A stretch of 64,000 bases of DNA from Diphasiastrum complanatum. Its lineage: Eukaryota; Streptophyta; Lycopodiopsida; Lycopodiales; Lycopodiaceae. Below, in pieces: positions 21,830 through 33,689 of the stretch. The stretch covers positions 52,361,836 through 52,425,835 of the forward strand of contig CM055095.1 in the NCBI GenBank assembly GCA_029204225.1, given 5' to 3'. Every line of letters begins with the position of its first letter. The stretch's first letter is position 1. Below the pieces are notes generated by a model. It was not told the origin of the DNA, ran no database searches, and saw only the letters and a list, made by a program, of their open reading frames with translations. The position numbers and the translations under genes are program-made.

Positions 21830-23953
21830 AAGTGGACAACAACAGACGTACCGCTTCTCCAAAAATACAAGGTCCAATTAACCTTCTATACTTGCATAAA
21901 AAACTTTTTTTCTTAACTAAGTGGATTTCTCACTTAAAATTTAAAAACACTCTATAAGACTTTAAAATTTAAAATCCTAACTGGAGAGAAATTAATTTTT
22001 CCTCTCCCACTCATACCTTCCAGGAAACCACACTGCATGACACTATACAAGCATGCAGTTTCAAGGTTTTTTCTTTACAACACCATGAAGAGTTCGCTTA
22101 TCTCTCACATGCAGAAAGTGTGCCCTACCAGTTTGCTGATCAACATGATACAAGAATATGGTAAGCATCTTTCTTCTCGCTGCTCTGCTATTCCAACGCT
22201 CTACTCTCATGATTTCAAGTATGCAATATGATACTTCTTTGATAACCCATAGCTATTGCTAAAGCATGTTGACCAGACAAAGTTATGATTGAGTCTTTTG
22301 TGTTTTGAAGTATGAAAGTCTAGCGATGGACAAATCTAGCGCATTTCAGAATGTAGAAACACGTCCATCCTGCCTCACTAAGCAGCGATGGATAGTCATT
22401 CACTTTACACACCCCTTCATGTGATTCCACAATGTCAGGTGGCAGCGATGGTCTGCTTGCTACCTTTTCAACTTTAAGATAGCTTTGTCAAGCTTTGATA
22501 GACAACGATGGAGTGGCCCTTTCAAACACTGCTAGTTGACTTTTTTAAAACATAAAAGATAGAAACAACATAAAACCACATCTAATCTTTCATGCAAATC
22601 AAATGAACTAGTCTTGAAATAAAATCCTTGTCAAAAACAGAACAGTAAGGACTCCAATAAAACGGTCTTAGATAGCATGGATATGCGTAAGATTCGTAGT
22701 TTTTACGAAAGGATTAGAATGGCACAGATCTGCCCTAATACCTAGTAAAAATATTGGAATTCTCTTACTAATATTTAATCATGTCTATCTGAAGCAGTGT
22801 CTTTATACCATGGTTGTTATGTGATTTATGTATAACAATCATGGAAATACTTAACCTACCCTAATAAGTGTTACTTTTAGACTTTTGGTGAGATACAACT
22901 GGAAAGCAAGGATATGCTTAGGAGTATGGACAATAGTGCATGACATAGCTTGCTCTATAAGGATCACTTGGGTTAGCATAGCATAGATTTGCTCTAATAC
23001 CAGCACACGTGTCCACACCAAGTCTTTTGGCTAAGAAAAACGTAAACAATTAAAACTATTCATACTCTTTTTATAGCTAAAAATGAACTGATATGGACCC
23101 ACTGCCCATAAACTGATCAGCATGGCACGCACCTTGATACGGTAATATAACGGCTTGGCCTATCGCTAAAACATTGTTTGTTTGAGAATACTACACTATG
23201 ATTTAAAATGCTAATTAAAGCTACCAAGTAATATAACTTCTTTTGGACATGAATAACAACTGACGTTCAGCTATGACAAAATGTCTTCCTCACTAAACTA
23301 ACTTAAGCGGTTTTGTTTTGTGGGATGGTGGCAGGTATCAGTTGGACACCTTGAAAGTGGTTATGCTTTATGGTGCTTTATAGTACTGTATTTTACTTTT
23401 CAGCTATATTTTACCTTGTTGGATTATGAATCGAGGCTTTAAAAGATTTCAGCCTTGCTTTGTCAAGAGGAACTAAGTGTAGTCTTGTATATCTCTCTCT
23501 TCTCTTCTCTCTTTGTACTATGTAGGTTGAGGCAAGATTGCTGCTCTTAGCGACGAACCCCTATACTACACCTATGACACAACACAGTGTCGTGTCATGT
23601 CATGTCATGATGTTTGTCTAAGTTCTATTTTGTCTGAGTCAAGTTTGGCAGATAGATAATTCATAGATTGCATAATTTTATGATTGATAGTGTACGTTGA
23701 TTGTAATGTTCTTGATCTAATCTGTTTACACGTTTTTGCAACCAAATGAATTTGTGTGTGTCTACAGAATTGACTGTTTTGATCTCACAGCTTCAAAGCT
23801 TGGATCAAGTAGAACTATTGTTGACGATCAAAGATAGCTCGAATTCGATAGACATACATCAGACACATAGATTGGCCACATCAAAGGTTGAACCTTCCAT
23901 GATAAGAGAATACAATCTAGCAAGAATCATGAATTTGATAGAGATTCGAACCC
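21830..23953. other. Unassigned interval, probably decayed retroelement leader and gag
   Basis: No coding motif recognised. AGCGATGG recurs four times between 22325 and 22510 (22325, 22385, 22443 and a CAACGATGG near 22505). At 22990-23001 GCTCTAATACCA is one base from an inverted initiator-Met PBS, and a weaker relative occurs near 22730. 23746-23953 is in the position of a minus-strand leader next to the PBS at 23954-23965. Confidence 0.45.
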
Positions 23954-24154
23954 GCTCTGATACCACTTGTTGGGAAAAAGGGATGTGTTCGATGGTGCAA
24001 TAGAGTGTTTAACAATTCTCTCCAAGAAAAAAATAATAAATTTAAGGATTGATCTTTCAATATTCAGACAATTGCTAGATAGTTGTTATGTTGTATCGAA
24101 TGATGAATGCTAAATTGATAGAATCCATTTGAATCTTTCACATGGTATCAGAGC
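23954..24154. other. Head-to-head LTR junction with two opposed PBSs
   Basis: An inverted PBS (GCTCTGATACCA, 23954-23965) and a forward PBS (TGGTATCAGAGC, 24143-24154) flank a 175-base segment at 23968-24142. The segment starts TGTTGGGAAAAAGG and ends AATCTTTCACA, so it has LTR-like termini at both ends. Each PBS faces away from the segment toward copia coding remnants of matching orientation (minus to the left, plus to the right). The last 60 bases recur at 33148-33207. Confidence 0.7.
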
Positions 24155-24411
24155 GGTGAGGATTAAATCCATACGGTCCGTGCATTCGCCATTTATATAG
24201 CATAAATATAAAGAATAGTTGATAGGCAATTAATCACATTATAGTAATGTGTTAGCTAGAAATTGGAATTCTGAAGTGCATTTTGAAGCCTAATAGAATG
24301 TAGAAAGTGTGAGAGTAATATAGAAGAAGATTGAGTGCAAATCACAACATTTGTTTGTGTAATTTTATGTTGTAACTAGCTCCCGAATCTAGTGAGCAGG
24401 GAGAGCTTAGA

Positions 24412-26039
24412 AGATCAAGTAGAAATCGAAAACCTCTTGCAAGATTAGAGATGAATCTAGCCCTAATGGGTTCTGTGCTCAAGGCTCAAGAACCAAAGAC
24501 TTTTGATAAAGCAAAAGAGCACAAGGAGTGGCGTGAAGCTATGGAAACAGAAATGGAAGCTATATTAAAAAATAGGACTTAGAACTTGGTTGAGCTACCT
24601 GATGGTAAGACGCCTATCACTTGCAAATGGATATACAAGATCAAATATGGAGCTGATGGGCAACTCAACAAATTCAAAGCACAGTTGGTTGCGAGAGAAT
24701 TTGAGCAGCAGGAAGGTATTGATTTTGAGGAAACCTTCGCACCCGTAGCTAAGATGGTAACTATACATTCTGTCATTGCTATTTTTGCTTTCTATGGTTG
24801 GAAGATCCAGCAAATGGATGTTAAATCTGCTTTTCTTAATGGAGTGATGGATGAAGAGGTGTACTTAGTACAACCTCAAGGATTTATTGACCCAGGGAGA
24901 GAGCACCTTGTTTGTAAGCTCAACAAAGCTATTTATGGATTGAAGCAAGCACCACGGACGTGGTACTCTTGCATTGATGAACACTTTAAGTGAAGGGGAA
25001 TGGTAAAGAGTGATGTTGAACCTAATCTTTACATTCTAAGGCAAGATTCAGATATAGTGCTCATTGTGATGTACATGGATGATTTGATTATTACAAGAAG
25101 TAATGAGAGCTTAATTGATGAAATCAAATCAGATCTTTCCAATGCTTTTGACATGAGCGATCTAGGATTGATGCACTATTGTCTTGGCATTGAAGTATGG
25201 CAAAAGGAAAATGTGGTCTTTCTTACACAAAGCAAATATGCACGAGATTTGCTTTATAAGTTCAATATGCAGGATTGTAAGCCTTTGAGTACACCTATGG
25301 ATGTCAACACGAAGCTTACTGCATATGATGAATCTGAGAAAGTGGATGCTTATTTGTATAGACAGCTGATGGGTAGTTTGATTTATTTGACACACACAAG
25401 ACCTGATATTTCTTATGTTGTTGGTGTTGTTAGTCAATTTATGCAAGATCCTAGTCAAACACACTGGAAGTCTGCTAAACGTATTCTCAGATACATTCAA
25501 GGGACATTGAATTTGGTTTGAAGTATGATCAGCTTGAAGTGCCAATATTGATAGGATACACAGATGTTGATTGGGCAGGTAATATTGATGACAGAAGGTC
25601 TACTAGTGGTCATACATTCAGTTATGGTACAGCTGCAGTTTCATGGAGTAGCAAAAAGAAACCTACAGTAGCCTTATCCTCGACGGAAGCTGAATATCGA
25701 GCACTCAGCAATGCTGCACAAGAAGCGGTATGGTTGCGAAGATTGCTTGTGGATTTAGGTCAACCACAGGTGGATGCAACTACTATATTTTGCGACTATC
25801 AAAGTTGCATTCACGTTGCCAAAAATCCAGTTTTACATGCTCGAACCAAGCACATCGAAATACATTATCATTTTGTTCGAGAGAAAATTCTTGATGGAGC
25901 CATTGATCTTGTTTTATGTAAATCTAAAGATCAAGTGGCAGATATTTTTACTAAGTCATTAGGTAGATGTAAATTTGAAAAGTTTCGTACTCTACTAGGA
26001 ATAGAAGAATGTAATTTTATCATTGAGGGAGAGTGTTAG
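24412..26039 (+). pseudogene. Ty1/copia RT-RNase H, nearly complete, three lesions
   Basis: RT begins around 24481 (KEHKEWREAMETEMEAILKN), continues [70 protein letters not shown] and VMYMDDLI (catalytic box YMDD), then DLGLMHYCLGIEV. RNase H has MGSLIYLTHTRPDISY, DWAGNIDDRRSTSGHTF, VALSSTEAEYRAL, HARTKHIEIHYHFVREKI and KDQVADIFTKSLG, ending EGEC stop. Lesions: TGG to TAG at about 24580, TGG to TGA at 24991, and a 1-base loss at about 25517. Gag, protease and integrase are missing: only about 300 bases separate the PBS from RT. The stop codon overlaps the 3' LTR start (TGTTAG). Confidence 0.93.
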
Positions 26040-26294
26040 AAATCAATGATAAACTTCATTGTTACACTTCTTAGTTATTGTTTACGATGTACTTTATTAC
26101 TAGTTGTAACTAGCCGTTGGCTAGTCTAGTAGTCTACTCCTAGGTTCTCCCTCTCTATCAGGGTTCAGGGTTTCTATGTACATTTTACATTCAGTATGTT
26201 GCAGTGTGATAGATTGATAGTGCGTGCTCTTCTTCCGGCTTCTTTGGTGATTGCTTATGGTGAATGCTTGATGTTGCATATCTGATTATTGACA
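26034..26294 (+). repeat. 3' LTR (5' portion) of the plus-strand copia
   Basis: TGTTAGAAATCAATG starts directly at the polyprotein stop, after GAGGGAGAG. About 260 bases remain before the truncated chromovirus LTR begins at about 26295. No other copy of this LTR is in the window, so the exact right boundary is inferred. Confidence 0.65.
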
Positions 26295-26665
26295 AGCGCT
26301 TCACAGACTGACAGCATATCGGCCTCAGACTCTACAATGATCCTCATAGACACTAGTGAAGGTATATATAGAGATATAGCCAACCCCACCTGCCCATGCA
26401 CTGAATCCACATGGAAGCACTCTAATTGATCATGCCAATCCCCCATGCATGTCCACTGCATGTAGGTACCCCTAACCCATAATAGTCAAATCCCATGCAT
26501 AAGCACAGTGCATGTACATCCTATCCCATACTAGGATGTAACACACATGCCTATATCGCATGCTGGTATGACCTCATGGTCCTACTCGACTACTATCCAG
26601 ATTAGGCCTGGCCCCTACAACCAAGACAACCCCTAATGGTACAAACCCCCATTAGGGCCGTAACA
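26295..26665 (-). repeat. Chromovirus 3' LTR, truncated
   Basis: In minus sense it starts TGTTACGGCCCTAATGG at 26665, right after the polypurine tract AAGGGGGGAAGTT. It is homologous to 31860-32230. The last ~140 bases present in the 5' LTR (31723-31863) are missing; the sequence switches to copia LTR at about 26294. Confidence 0.85.
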
Positions 26666-26693
26666 AACTTCCCCCCTTATTTTAGTTCTGTCC

Positions 26694-28140
26694 TCAGAAC
26701 TTAAAGTCCGGGAAACTCTTCTTTAGATTACCTTCTAGTTCACATGAATCCTCATCCTCAGAATATCCTTTCCAACAAATCAGATGCTCAATAACCTCCC
26801 GATTACGCAATCGCTTGGATGTTGTATCAAGCATCTTTTCAGGTTCTAAAGGCATCCTTTCATATAAGGCTTCAAATGAATCTAGACTTTACCAGAACCA
26901 AGGTAATCGATGAGTCTTGATTCCCTCTGGTAACACTCTTTTTCAAGATTTCCTATGGTCCACTATAATGAGCAAACAAATTGTAATGCCACCCAATGCG
27001 CATTACTTTAGAATCCTTCGGAATTCTAAGCTACACCCAAACCCCAAATTGAAACTCCCGAGGCGATCTTTTCAGATTAGCAAAATGTCTTACCCAATCC
27101 TGGGTACTTAGAACATTTTCACGTGCTAACTGTAACATTTCTTGCAATTCACACAAGAAATCCGCTACTTTCTGAACTTTAACTGACTTAGTTTCAACCG
27201 TTATCAGAGATCTAGGTTGAAATCCATACATAAGCATAAACGAACTATACTTAGTAATGCTTACTATTGTTACAAGCAGACTCAATCAATGGAAGATTCT
27301 TATCCAACGAGATTGCCATAAGGAGATTGATGCACAAAACATCCAACCTTTTCACCACTCACGTTACCCTCTCTTGAAAGTCAAATATAGACTGGAACTC
27401 GAACTATGATTCGTCAATTACAATTCACCGAATTCTTATTCTATACTTGAAAATAAGAGAATGTGAATGTAACTACTCTTAAATACATGAGAGTTGCTCC
27501 ACAAAAATCCTTTCCACTGGAAAAGTTCCAGATTTATGCGAATCTACTCTCCTTACGATGCCAATAAAGAACTGTAGTCCCTCTAGACATGGCACAACAT
27601 GTCATTCCAAGGTCAAAGTTGAATCTAGAACACATCTAGACCCCATACTTAAGTTCTGATATAGAATAACTTAAGATTTACCAAACTTCATTACTGAAAC
27701 CATGGGCTTTTGGTTCCACCAATTATCCAACTCCAACTGAGTTTTCCAAGATAATTTTATTTTCAAACGAAAAATAATTAGAACCAAAAGTTCCTACATA
27801 TCTTATGTAAATCACCCACTACCTGAGTCAAAATAACTCATGATGGCTGTGACTTACAAACAATACAACTTAACTACAATATCAACATATAATGATATCT
27901 TGTAGACTTGCCCAACAACTTAGGCGCTTTCTATAGTCTTTACCGGAATAAACATAACCAATTTGGTTAACCGGTCAACTATGACCAAAATTGCAACATT
28001 CTTGTTTATTCGTACAGGTAAACCAACTACAAAATCCATCGAGATACTATCTCACCACTTAGTAGGATTATCTAATGGATGCAACAGCCCACCAGCCTTC
28101 ACGCATTCCACATTACTCCATTGGCACTGTTATCAGTTCA
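26694..28140 (-). pseudogene. Ty3/gypsy chromovirus integrase and chromodomain, broken
   Basis: Minus-strand pieces in order: a pre-core phrase VKAGGLLHPLDNP and DSISMDFVVGLP with VDRLTKLVMFIPV (about 28130-27960); a decayed stretch; the integrase C-terminal region FMLMYGFQPRSLITVETK with VADFLCELQEMLQLARENVL (27240-27110). A chromodomain remnant follows (NREVIEHLICWKGYSEDED, about 26810-26750), then a stop at 26696-26694 and the PPT. Chromodomains at the integrase C-terminus define chromoviruses and are thought to guide insertion to chromatin marks. In this copy the first aromatic residue of the cage is not preserved in my reading. Confidence 0.85.
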
Positions 28141-30560
28141 ACATATAAGATTCTACGAAAGGCATTAACTTTGGCCAAAAGAAAATCCTCCATACCAAAT
28201 CTATGCACCAAGAGAGAAATTATCATAAGACACTTCTCAACAATATGCCTATGTTTGTTGACTAGTTTATGCATGCAAATAAATTCATTCCGCGGATCTC
28301 ATAGTGAATCCACAGGATTAAGAATTTGCGCAAAAACACATGATCCCACTATGAATCAATACATAGCATATCTCCATAGATCATACCCAATCTGTATATA
28401 TTAGATGCCTAACTAAGAATCCTGTAACCCAGTTAACATGAGAGAGTATATCTCTCCAAGAGTGCTCTTTTTTTCATCGGATAGGAACCCAAAATCTTGA
28501 TTAGAGAATTTTTCCTAAATCAATATATCATTTGCTAATTTTTTTTTTTTTTTGCATCAACTCCTAGTTCTCACTAACTCAAGTTGATCAAACCAACAAG
28601 GGACCACCTAAACCACCCTTTCTTGTAATAGGATCACCTAATACCAACCTGACTGGTTCATAATTAGTGACTCCCTATTCATACAAGAATTGCTTAAAAA
28701 ACTTTCCCATATATCTTCTAACTGGATTTCTTAACAATCCTTAGAAGATCCCAACAATAACCAAAATATCCTATTCATTCTCATTCAAAACCAAGTCCTT
28801 CATCTATATACATTACGGATTCAATCTAGAATCAATACTATAGATGTTTCACCCAGACAACTTTCTATCAATTACTTTTTCCCCTTTTATCAAGAAACTT
28901 CACAAGTTTCCAATAAAAGTCATATCACTCCATATACAGTCTAGGAGAAGCCTTACAAAAGATCCCGCTGAACCGGACAAGTCTATAGCAAATGTTGCAT
29001 CCACCGATTCCAAGACAGTTAATGACCCAACATACCAGCATAACAACTTATTTAATAGGTATTCTTCTCTTATTATAGAAACCATTACCTCTTGGGAAAC
29101 CAACTTGAATAGATCAGAAAAGGATTCGCACATGGACCAACTAATTATTCCCAATTAATTATCCATGAATACCATTGTTAATCTATGAGAAATTATTTAA
29201 CCTTTCATGCACTAACATCCAAGGAACTCAGGTAGATATTCTACCCTCCAAGGAATCACATGGACTCGGGCTGTTAGATTCACAAAGAAGAATTTTTCAA
29301 ATATATTCATAGAGAAAAAGATAGCACTCAAGGTTCCCTATTTTGTGATTTGAGATATCCATAAAGGGGTCATGACCAATACCTCAACAATCCAGACAAA
29401 AAAACCCTCTTGTGACCCATAACAATTGGCATCATTCAAGTCATACGACTTTATGATGGTCACACCGATCAGTTAGTTTCAAATCACCTTTTTGGAATTG
29501 CCTGCGTCCCATACCACAGGTTCTTCCTCCAAGATGACCATCCACTTTCCGATCAATCATTCAAAAAATCAATTGATTTCATTGGAACTCACAAATTTTT
29601 TAGAGATTTTCTCATAATCTAAAGATCTGAAAAAAGATTCAAGTAACTTTAGAATTCCATCTCTCTGTACTATGCCAAGTTCTCAGGAATGTCAAAATTC
29701 CAACTTCATAGTACAAATTCCAACTTATATCCTCTTTCCCTCTTTTCTGAATCTTCCAGTCACTAGAAAGGACTTTAAATTACACTCAAAAAATCCTTTA
29801 AGTTGATAGATTTAGAAATTGGAAAGAATAAGCGGAAAACAAGATCCCGTCAAAAAAGAGTTTACGGTTCTATTGATTCTTGTTTTTCACCCCCATTCAA
29901 TTGGACTTAAATTTATTCTAAAGTTTGGTTTCTTTTGACCAGTACCTTGGTCAAAGTCTCGTGAAATCTTGGACCCCTAGTCACTAATTCACGATTGCCC
30001 AAAAAAGCAATTGAAAAACAAATATTTACTTCGGACCCCCAAAATAGCAATGTAAGCCTACATAAATTCCACAAGGAATTTAGCCTTTGTCTCCAAGGAA
30101 TTTACTTCACTCAAATGAAGCTGTCGCTTCTAGAAACAAGAGGACCAAAAAAATTTGTTTTATGTCCAGACCCATACCAACGCACAAATTGTAATAAAGT
30201 CACTAAATTGCACTTAGTTAATTAGTTGTTACTAGTAACTTGCAATTCAAACTCTAATACCACTTCCGTTCGCACGAAGGCCATTCAACTGCTCCTTAAA
30301 AAGAGAAGTCCAACAATAACTGCAAAAATCCTTTTGCAGAGTAAGGGAAAAAAACGGTATCATACAAGAAAACAAACAACTTGTTTCTAGTGAATAGAAC
30401 ATCATTATTTCATATACTGCCAATGCTCTGGTGCAAAAATAAGCCCCAAAATGTTGTCCAATCCATTACAAAAAATCGGATCTTGACCATAGCCATCCAT
30501 GGGAGCTTACAAATTTACCATGCATCTTATCAAAAAACAAAATTGCATGCACAAAAAAAA
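28141..30560 (-). mobile_element. Chromovirus RT/protease/gag region, too decayed to read
   Basis: It lies between the integrase and the 5' LTR of the same element, where RNase H, RT, protease and gag belong. I could not find an uninterrupted motif. Open frames (28075-28404, 28844-29158, 28900-29154 minus) carry no convincing domain. Poly-A/T and short stops are dense, so this copy is old or mutated. Confidence 0.5.
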
Positions 30561-30661
30561 TGATATGCATGTAACTAAAGTTCCCCCCGCCTTCTTTCTT
30601 TCTCCTCCCTCGCGCCTACCTACCCGAGGACTAGCAGGGATTCTGCAACGAGCTCACTGCC

Positions 30662-30693
<32 letters not shown>

Positions 30694-30960
30694 CGCGATC
30701 AGGATCAGAGGGCGATCAGAGGGACGCGTCTCCCCCTTCCTCGGACCTTCAGCTCTACCACATGGATCCCAGCGCTCCATCAGGTGCCAAAGCCACCCGT
30801 TTTTTGCTTTTTTTTGGGAATTTCTTAACTCTTGAACCAGGGTCTACTTTGTTTACAGGTTCAGGAAAGAGAAAGAAAAAGCAGAGGTTAAAGACACTAC
30901 ATCCGCCTACCAGCAGCCCTACCGCTGATAGAATCTTTGCAGCCTAGCAGAGGCTTTTCT
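30561..30960. other. GC-rich island with (AG)14 and (GC)4 in the chromovirus leader
   Basis: 30580-30780 is much richer in GC than anything around it (CCCCCCGCCTTC, CCTCGCGCCTACC, GCGCGCGCGATC, GACGCGTCTCCCCC). The (AG)14 tract at 30662-30689 is followed by GCGCGCGCG. In minus orientation this reads like the CT-rich 5' UTR and first exon of a plant gene. The plus strand has a short open frame (30762-30947). No protein family was recognised. It may be captured host DNA or an element-specific leader. Confidence 0.5.
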
Positions 30961-31722
30961 TTCACTTAAGCAGTTCTTTGCTTTATTCTCAAAGCTTGTT
31001 TACAGAATGAATGCTCTGCAAGGATTTACCATTCAAAGGTAGCATGCACGGTTCTTCTTGGCAAACAAATCTTCATCCTGCTTCCCAATAGCTGAAATCC
31101 AAGTTTCACAGAAGGTTGCCCCTCAACCAACAATCAGCAAGCAAGAACGCTAACAACATGCAATGCTATCAAAGGATTTACATACAGAGGTGAAGACTCA
31201 ACAAGGAGAACCCCCAGCAATTAACCCACATGGAAACTCAGCATGCCAACAATTTTTCGTACCCTTGCTAACTTTCTGGTTTTTATCATTAACAATTTTC
31301 CCTTCAAACCACAAACGGCCAACATGCCATCAGGTTTCATAGGGAAGAAAGAATCCAGCCTGAGCATGCCATGCATAGAATTAAATAACATTTCAGATTC
31401 TCCCAACAAGCACAACATTAAATTTGATTTGTAGCAAGCTTTCATCTTACATTTCCCACTGGGAAAAAGATGCCAAAGCCACGTGCAGCACCAATCAAAC
31501 CCATAAACCAGAGATTTTGCAACAATAGTAGACTGAAAATTTTCATTTCATACACCAGAAAATTGGAATCGAATCAACAATCCCAAACAGTTTACTAAAT
31601 AGGTTCACCAAACGAAGGCAAAACACCTACTTGAATGACGACCACTTTACCGAAAACCAACCGATTGTTGAGCCCTTGATTCCACATCACCAACAACTCA
31701 ATTGGTTGCTCTGATACCAATA
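30961..31722 (-). mobile_element. Chromovirus 5' leader with PBS
   Basis: On the minus strand the PBS TTGGTATCAGAGC is at 31720-31708, three bases inside the LTR. The leader below it has no coding signal. Confidence 0.75.
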
Positions 31723-32230
31723 TGACGTCCCCCAAGACTCCCAACCGAGATAGAGCTTCCTAGAACACCAAAGGGAGGATTGCAGTAGACGAAACCGTTC
31801 CAACCAAACCTAGACCATCCGATCTAGCCCCCGAGCAATCCAGGAGAAAGGCAAGCCAGAAGAGCGCTTCACAGACTGATGGCATATCGGCCTCAGACTC
31901 TACAATGATCCTCATAGACACTGGTGAAGGTATATATAGAGATATAGCCAACCCCACCTGCCCATGCACTGAATCCACATGGAAGCACTCTAATTGATCA
32001 TGCCAATCCCCCATGCATGTCCACTGCATGTAGGTACCCCTAACCCATAATAGTCAAAACCCATGCATAAGCACAGTGCATGTACATCCTATCCCATACG
32101 AGGATGCAACACACATGCCTATACCGCAAGGTATGACCCCATGGTCCTACTCGACTACTATACAGATTAGGCTTGGCCCCTACAACCAAGACAACCCCTA
32201 ATGGTTCAAACCCCCATTAGGACCGTAACA
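31723..32230 (-). repeat. Chromovirus 5' LTR (508 bp)
   Basis: In minus sense it runs from TGTTACGGTCCTAATGG (32230) to GGGGGACGTCA (31723), followed by the PBS. Homology with the 3' LTR is high over 371 bases (only scattered substitutions by eye, plus a few small indels near 32128). It contains a TATATATAGAG stretch near 31931 on the plus strand. Confidence 0.88.
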
Positions 32231-32516
32231 CTTCCAATCCTGAGGGTCCCACTGATTATCCCGTACTCCCGGATCAATGAAATTTTTTTCAGGCTCTTAG
32301 AGATTTGACCAATGGGAGAGTATGCTTATACAAATCCAAGAGCTGCTAGTGCGTTACGGATACATAGTGTACAGGCGGTCTGTGCTACCCAACGATGATG
32401 ATCACGGAGGTATACAATGGCTAGAATCAGAAAACCATTTACATTTACTTCTATGGCGATGTCTCCAGGACGAACTTCTCGAGCAGTGGTATCAAATGCT
32501 ATTATCTCTATGTTGA
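32231..32516. other. Unassigned interval with a 62-codon minus open frame
   Basis: Between the chromovirus LTR and the A-like LTR. Minus reading from about 32512 to 32325 is open for about 62 codons without an ATG (IIAFDTTAREVRPGDIAIEV, then LRDHHRWVAQTAC). The overlapping plus frame 32322-32516 is also open. I do not recognise either. TGGTATCAAATG near 32488 resembles a mutated PBS. Confidence 0.35.
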
Positions 32517-33207
32517 TGTTACATACCTATGTAACTAGCAGTACTTCAGACCCCTAATAGTCCATTTAGTGTTGGGGGCTAAATGGCAAGGTACCCTTAG
32601 GATTAAGCGTATGTGCCCTTGGATAAGGGCAGACAAGTGACTATACCTTAGTTGAAGGTATGGAGTCATGTGACCCTTGGATAAGGGGTACCCTTAGTAT
32701 TAAGGATAGGTGCCTTAAATTAAGGTACTAGTGTCCTTGGTTAAGGGCAGGTAGGTGTCTATGCCTTGGATGGAGGTATGGAATCTAGCCTTAGAGAGGT
32801 GTTAGAAAGTCATTGGATGACTATTTTTCTAAACCTTGGGCCTCAACCTTGAACCATATCACTTTATTGGTCTAGGACCAAAGTTTACTTGCACAACTTG
32901 GGCAATGGGACCTAGTAGGAGGGCGCCCTTCTAAAGTGTCCATTGAGTTCCCAACTCCCACAAGAAAGGCATTCAAAGAGTCACAGGTTATGGAAGGAGA
33001 CTCTTGACATTCCCAAGAACTGGAGAGTCACTACTTCCTATATAGGAGAGAGTTTTCCCTCACATTTGTTAGTTGCTTCATTGTATTGCTCTATCATTGA
33101 TCTATTATAGAGTTGGAGTTTTCTCTTTATTAGTGTTGAATGCTTTTATGTTATGCTGTATTGAATGATGAATGCTAAATTGCTAGAATCCATTTAAATC
33201 TTTCACA
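32517..33207 (+). repeat. Family A-like LTR, copy 3 (variant 3' half)
   Basis: It starts TGTTACATACCTATG at 32517 and matches the inverted family A LTRs through the CTCTTGACATTCC region (about 32995). There is an extra ~22-base insertion near 32541-32562. Beyond 32995 it diverges and ends AATCTTTCACA at 33207, the same 60-base end found before the PBS at 24143. No PBS follows and no target duplication is visible, so it is a solo or rearranged LTR of an A subfamily. Confidence 0.7.
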
Positions 33208-33239
33208 CAAATAATTACAAGAAACTATTATTTTGTTAG

Positions 33240-33686
33240 GAGTTTGTCGTGAAAGTGACAAATTGCAACCTGGATCGATTCTAATGTCGAGTCAAAATAA
33301 TTGCAATATCGAAATAGTCCAGAGTCAAAATAAGATTATGGATTGAAATAGATGTACAAGGCCAAAATACAGGATTGAACTACTTGGGTTGTTTGATTTG
33401 ATCCCAAAGATCGATTTAGAATTCAATCCGATTTGACCTGATCCCAAGGTCAATTTAGACTTCGATTTAATTTGATTCGATCCAAGGTCGATTTAGACTT
33501 CGATTTGATTGGACTCGACTCAAGGTCAATTTAGACTTTGATTCAATTTGACCCAAGGTTGATTTAAATTGTGATCATGAATTGGGACAATTTCTGTTTC
33601 TGTAGCTCCTTGTATGGATTTTGACTCGTTTCATGTTCTATTTGCTTTGTATTGATTAGTGCATGGAGTGAGGTTAAAATCCAACA
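33240..33686 (-). repeat. 3' LTR of a minus-strand copia, containing a minisatellite
   Basis: On the minus strand the LTR starts TGTTGGATTTTAACC at 33686, just after the polypurine tract GGGAGGG. The lower end is not resolved; 33240 is a guess from sequence change. It includes a ~40-base tandem repeat (about 33388-33570). Confidence 0.6.
33388..33570. repeat. Minisatellite, about 40-base units, 4-5 copies
   Basis: Imperfect units built on CCAAGGTCGATTTAGACTTC and GATTTGATTTGAC, for example starting near 33400, 33445, 33483, 33520 and 33553. Units differ by substitutions and a few indels. Confidence 0.7.
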
Positions 33687-33689
33687 CCC

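Noticed and set aside
21542-21957. Plus-strand Ser-Leu repeat ORFs
   Set aside because: They are shadow translations of the TC microsatellite; the real remnant is the minus-strand copia RT.
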